From: Vespa crabro
Lineage: Eukaryota; Arthropoda; Insecta; Hymenoptera; Vespidae
Length of the DNA: 64,000 bases
Direction of reading: 5' to 3'
Assembly: GCF_910589235.1 (NCBI RefSeq)
Contig: NC_060956.1
Span: forward strand, 12,554,999-12,618,998
In this document: positions 62,038-64,000 of the stretch, piece by piece
How positions within the stretch are numbered: the first letter of the stretch is position 1
Layout: each line of letters begins with the position of its first letter
The notes under the pieces: model-generated
The model's database searches: none
Told to the model about the DNA's origin: nothing
The model's input: only the letters and a program-made list of their open reading frames with translations
Position numbers and translations under genes: made by a program

Positions 62038-64000
62038 TATTCTAGTTTCATTCTTTATTCTACGTCGAAAAAATATAAAATCATTGAAATTGAATGTGAT
62101 TTCAACCTTTCATTTTTCGACGATACGCCTTTATGAGCATAAAATCGTATATACGATATGAAACAAAGTTAAGACATCAATTCCAAGATAGAAAAGAGTT
62201 TTGATCTTCTGAAATACAATGTCCGAATAGATTGGTAACATTTTTCAAACTGTGGAACGAGTATTTTCACTGTTTTCATGATAATATTTCCGCATATACC
62301 GGAATTCGCATGTGTCGAACAGGTTTCTCATTAATTATCATGTTAAAACACGCATTTACACATAGTCGGAAAGATATAATCTAGTTTCATTCTTTATTCT
62401 GCGTCGAAAGTATATAAAATCATTGAAATTGAATGAGATTTCAACCTTTCGTTTTTCGACGATACGCCTTTATGAGCATAAAATCGTATATTGGATATGA
62501 AACAAAGTTAAGACATCAATTCCAAGATAGAAAAGATTTTTGATCTTCTGAAATACAATGTCCGAATAGATTGGTAACATTTTTCAAACTGTGGAACGAG
62601 TATTTTCACTGTTTTCATGATAATATTTCCGCATATAGCGGAATTTGCATGTGTCGAACAGGTTTCTCGATAATTTTCATGTTAAAGCACGTATTTAAAA
62701 ATAGTCGGAAAGAAATATTCTAGTTTCATTCTTTATTCTGCGTCGAAAGTATATAAAATCATTGAAATTGAATGTGATTTCAACCTTTCATTTTTCGACG
62801 ATACGCCTTTATGAGCATAAAATCGTATATACGATATGAAACAATGTTAATACATCAATACCAAGATAAAAAGGATGTTTGATCTTCTGAAATAACATGT
62901 CTGAATAGATTGGTAACATTTTTCGTACTGTTGTCCGGGAAAATTCATTGTTTTCACCATTTTACCTCAGCATATAGCGAAATTGGCATATGTCGATCAG
63001 GTTTCTCGATAATTATCATGCTACAACACGTATTAACGCATAGTCGGAAAGAAATATTCTAGTTTCATTCTTTATTCTACGTCGAAAAAATATAAAATCA
63101 TTGAAATTGAATGTGATTTCAACCTTTCATTTTTCGACGATACGCCTTTATGAGCATAAAATCGTATATACGATATGAAACAAAGTTAAGACATCAATTC
63201 CAAGATAGAAAAGAGTTTTGATCTTCTGAAATACAATGTCCGAATAGATTGGTAACATTTTTCAAACTGTGGAACGAGTATTTTCACTGTTTTCATGATA
63301 ATATTTCCGCATATACCGGAATTCGCATGTGTCGAACAGGTTTCTCATTAATTATCATGTTAAAACACGCATTTACACATAGTCGGAAAGATATAATCTA
63401 GTTTCATTCTTTATTCTGCGTCGAAAGTATATAAAATCATTGAAATTGAATGAGATTTCAACCTTTCGTTTTTCGACGATACGCCTTTATGAGCATAAAA
63501 TCGTATATACGATATGAAACAATGTTAATACATCAATACCAAGATAAAAAGGATGTTTGATCTTCTGAAATACCATGTCTGAATAGATTGGTAACATTTT
63601 TCGTACTGTTGTCCGGGAAAATTCATTGTTTTCACCATTTTACCTCAGCATATAGCGAAATTCGCATATGTCGATCAGGTTTCTCGATAATTATCATGCT
63701 ACAACACGAATTAACGCATAGTCGGAAAGAAATATTCTAGTTTCATTCTTTATTCTACGTCGAAAAAATATAAAATCATTGAAATTGAATGTGATTTCAA
63801 CCTTTCATTTTTCGACGATACGCCTTTATGAGCATAAAATCGTATATACGATATGAAACAAAGTTAAGACATCAATTCCAAGATAGAAAAGATTTTTGAT
63901 CTTCTGAAATACAATGTCCGAATAGATTGGTAACATTTTTCAAACTGTGGAACGAGTATTTTCACTGTTTTCATGATAATATTTCCGCATATAGCGGAAT
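62038..64000 (+). repeat. Mosaic array tail at the window end
   Basis: The monomer order is C2 (62038), C3/D2 hybrid (62377), B2 (62716), C2 (63055), A/B hybrid (63394), then a partial C (63733-64000). Monomer 185 (62377) is C3 up to gaatttgcatgtgtcgaacagg and then D2 (gataattttcatg, cacgtatttaaaa). Monomer 188 has an A 5' end (gtatata, gaatgag, cgtttttcg) and then B sequence with cacgaattaacgc. The last copy is cut off by the window limit at position 268 of the monomer, so the array continues. Confidence 0.9.
63733..64000 (+). repeat. Partial final monomer (type C), truncated by the window
   Basis: The first 268 bp of a C monomer (acgtcgaaaaaata, atgtccgaatag, catgataatatttccgc, gcggaat). 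The cut is the window limit, not a real array edge. Confidence 0.95.

Larger units (their letters stand above)
1..64000 (+). repeat. Satellite DNA array, 339-bp monomer, 188.8 copies
   Basis: The whole window is a direct tandem repeat of an AT-rich 339-bp unit. Using taatctag/tattctag as the arbitrary monomer start, copy n begins at 1+339(n-1), and the ctag tetranucleotide sits on this grid from copy 1 to copy 189, so there is no net indel. All copies run in one direction. The best conserved stretches are monomer positions 5-24 (ctagtttcattctttattct), 40-58, 193-209 (gattggtaacatttttc) and the agtcggaaaga near 325-335. Adjacent monomers differ at many sites, whereas monomers several positions apart are nearly identical, which is the mark of higher-order repeats. 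All six reading frames are closed in every monomer. Such arrays usually make up centromeres or heterochromatin in eukaryotes; the actual location is inferred, not seen. Confidence 0.98.

Noticed and set aside
1..64000. Possible long repetitive coding sequence, since 339 is divisible by three and an open frame would run on
   Set aside because: Monomer 1 has stops in all three + frames (TAA at 1, TGA at 122, TAG at 6) and in all three - frames (TCA at 11 and 73, TTA at 18 on the + strand). Type variants do not remove them all, so no frame stays open for even one full monomer plus.
1..64000. CRISPR array or other prokaryotic repeat
   Set aside because: The unit is 339 bp of contiguous similarity with no short repeat alternating with unique spacers, no leader and no cas genes.
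1..64000. Ribosomal RNA, 5S, tRNA or histone gene cluster, or telomeric repeats
   Set aside because: No conserved rRNA or tRNA core, no A/B box pair in a cloverleaf context, no open reading frame and no short G-rich telomere-like units were seen in the monomer.
1..64000. The repeat structure as a pure assembly artefact
   Set aside because: Distinct monomer types, private variants and non-periodic domain changes would not come from a simple looped assembly. Block duplications at offsets 9492, 10848 and 15255 still need spanning reads to be certain.

Overview
The whole window is one uninterrupted satellite DNA array. It is a head-to-tail tandem repeat with a 339-bp monomer: 188 full copies (1-63732) and one 268-bp partial copy (63733-64000). 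All copies are in the same orientation. I found no gene, RNA gene, transposon insertion, microsatellite or unique-sequence interruption, and neither array edge is inside the window, so the array is longer than 64 kb. The tetranucleotide ctag at monomer position 5 falls on the exact 339-bp grid at every copy start I checked (for example 5, 344, 20006, 33566, 47126, 60686, 63737). No net insertion or deletion has therefore been kept across 64 kb.

An array of this size and kind points to a eukaryotic centromeric or pericentromeric/heterochromatic block. The DNA is AT-rich (about 30% G+C in the first monomer by hand count), yet CpG is roughly twice the expected level (15 CpG in monomer 1 against about 8 expected). 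That argues weakly against a genome with heavy CpG methylation, such as most vertebrates and plants, and fits an invertebrate or another lightly methylated eukaryote. I do not recognise the monomer family and name no species.

The array has higher-order repeat (HOR) structure. The labels used here are my own. Four main monomer types are told apart mostly by their 3' halves: A (gttgtacgagtaag, gcgaaaaacgc), B (gtccgggaaaattc), C (catgataatatttccgc, cattaattatcatg) and D (cacatgtg, gataattttcatg, aaaaatagtcgg). Each has sub-variants: B2 (aataacatg, ttggcatatg), C2 (agagttttg, ataccgg), C3 (5' half like A, 3' half C, gaatttgc), D2 (gatacaac, gagtat) and D3 (gtgatgttcag). BC hybrids and other mosaics also occur. 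Layout: 1-4746, A-B-C-D order with a 5-mer duplicated in tandem; 4747-8814, 3-mer C2-C3-B x4; 8815-10848, transition; 10849-21696, 13-mer (4407 bp) x about 2.4; 21697-24747, B-C dimers then a transition; 24748-28815, 6-mer (2034 bp) x2; 28816-32544, 4-mer (1356 bp); 32545-40002, a further copy of about 7.1 kb starting near 23.13 kb; 40003-47799, another copy of 24748-32544; 47800-51528, 3-mer C-D2-B2 x3; 51529-60003, a second and different 13-mer x about 1.9; 58987-62037, 3-mer C-D2-B2 x3 again; 62038-64000, mosaic tail.

The pattern is that expected from repeated unequal crossover and gene conversion: nested HORs, duplications offset by whole numbers of monomers, and hybrid monomers whose switch points lie in conserved stretches. 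Each monomer also carries several short dyad symmetries, and one of them, the palindrome atcgtatatacgat, is intact in some types and broken in others. Whether any of these elements binds a centromere protein cannot be decided from sequence alone.
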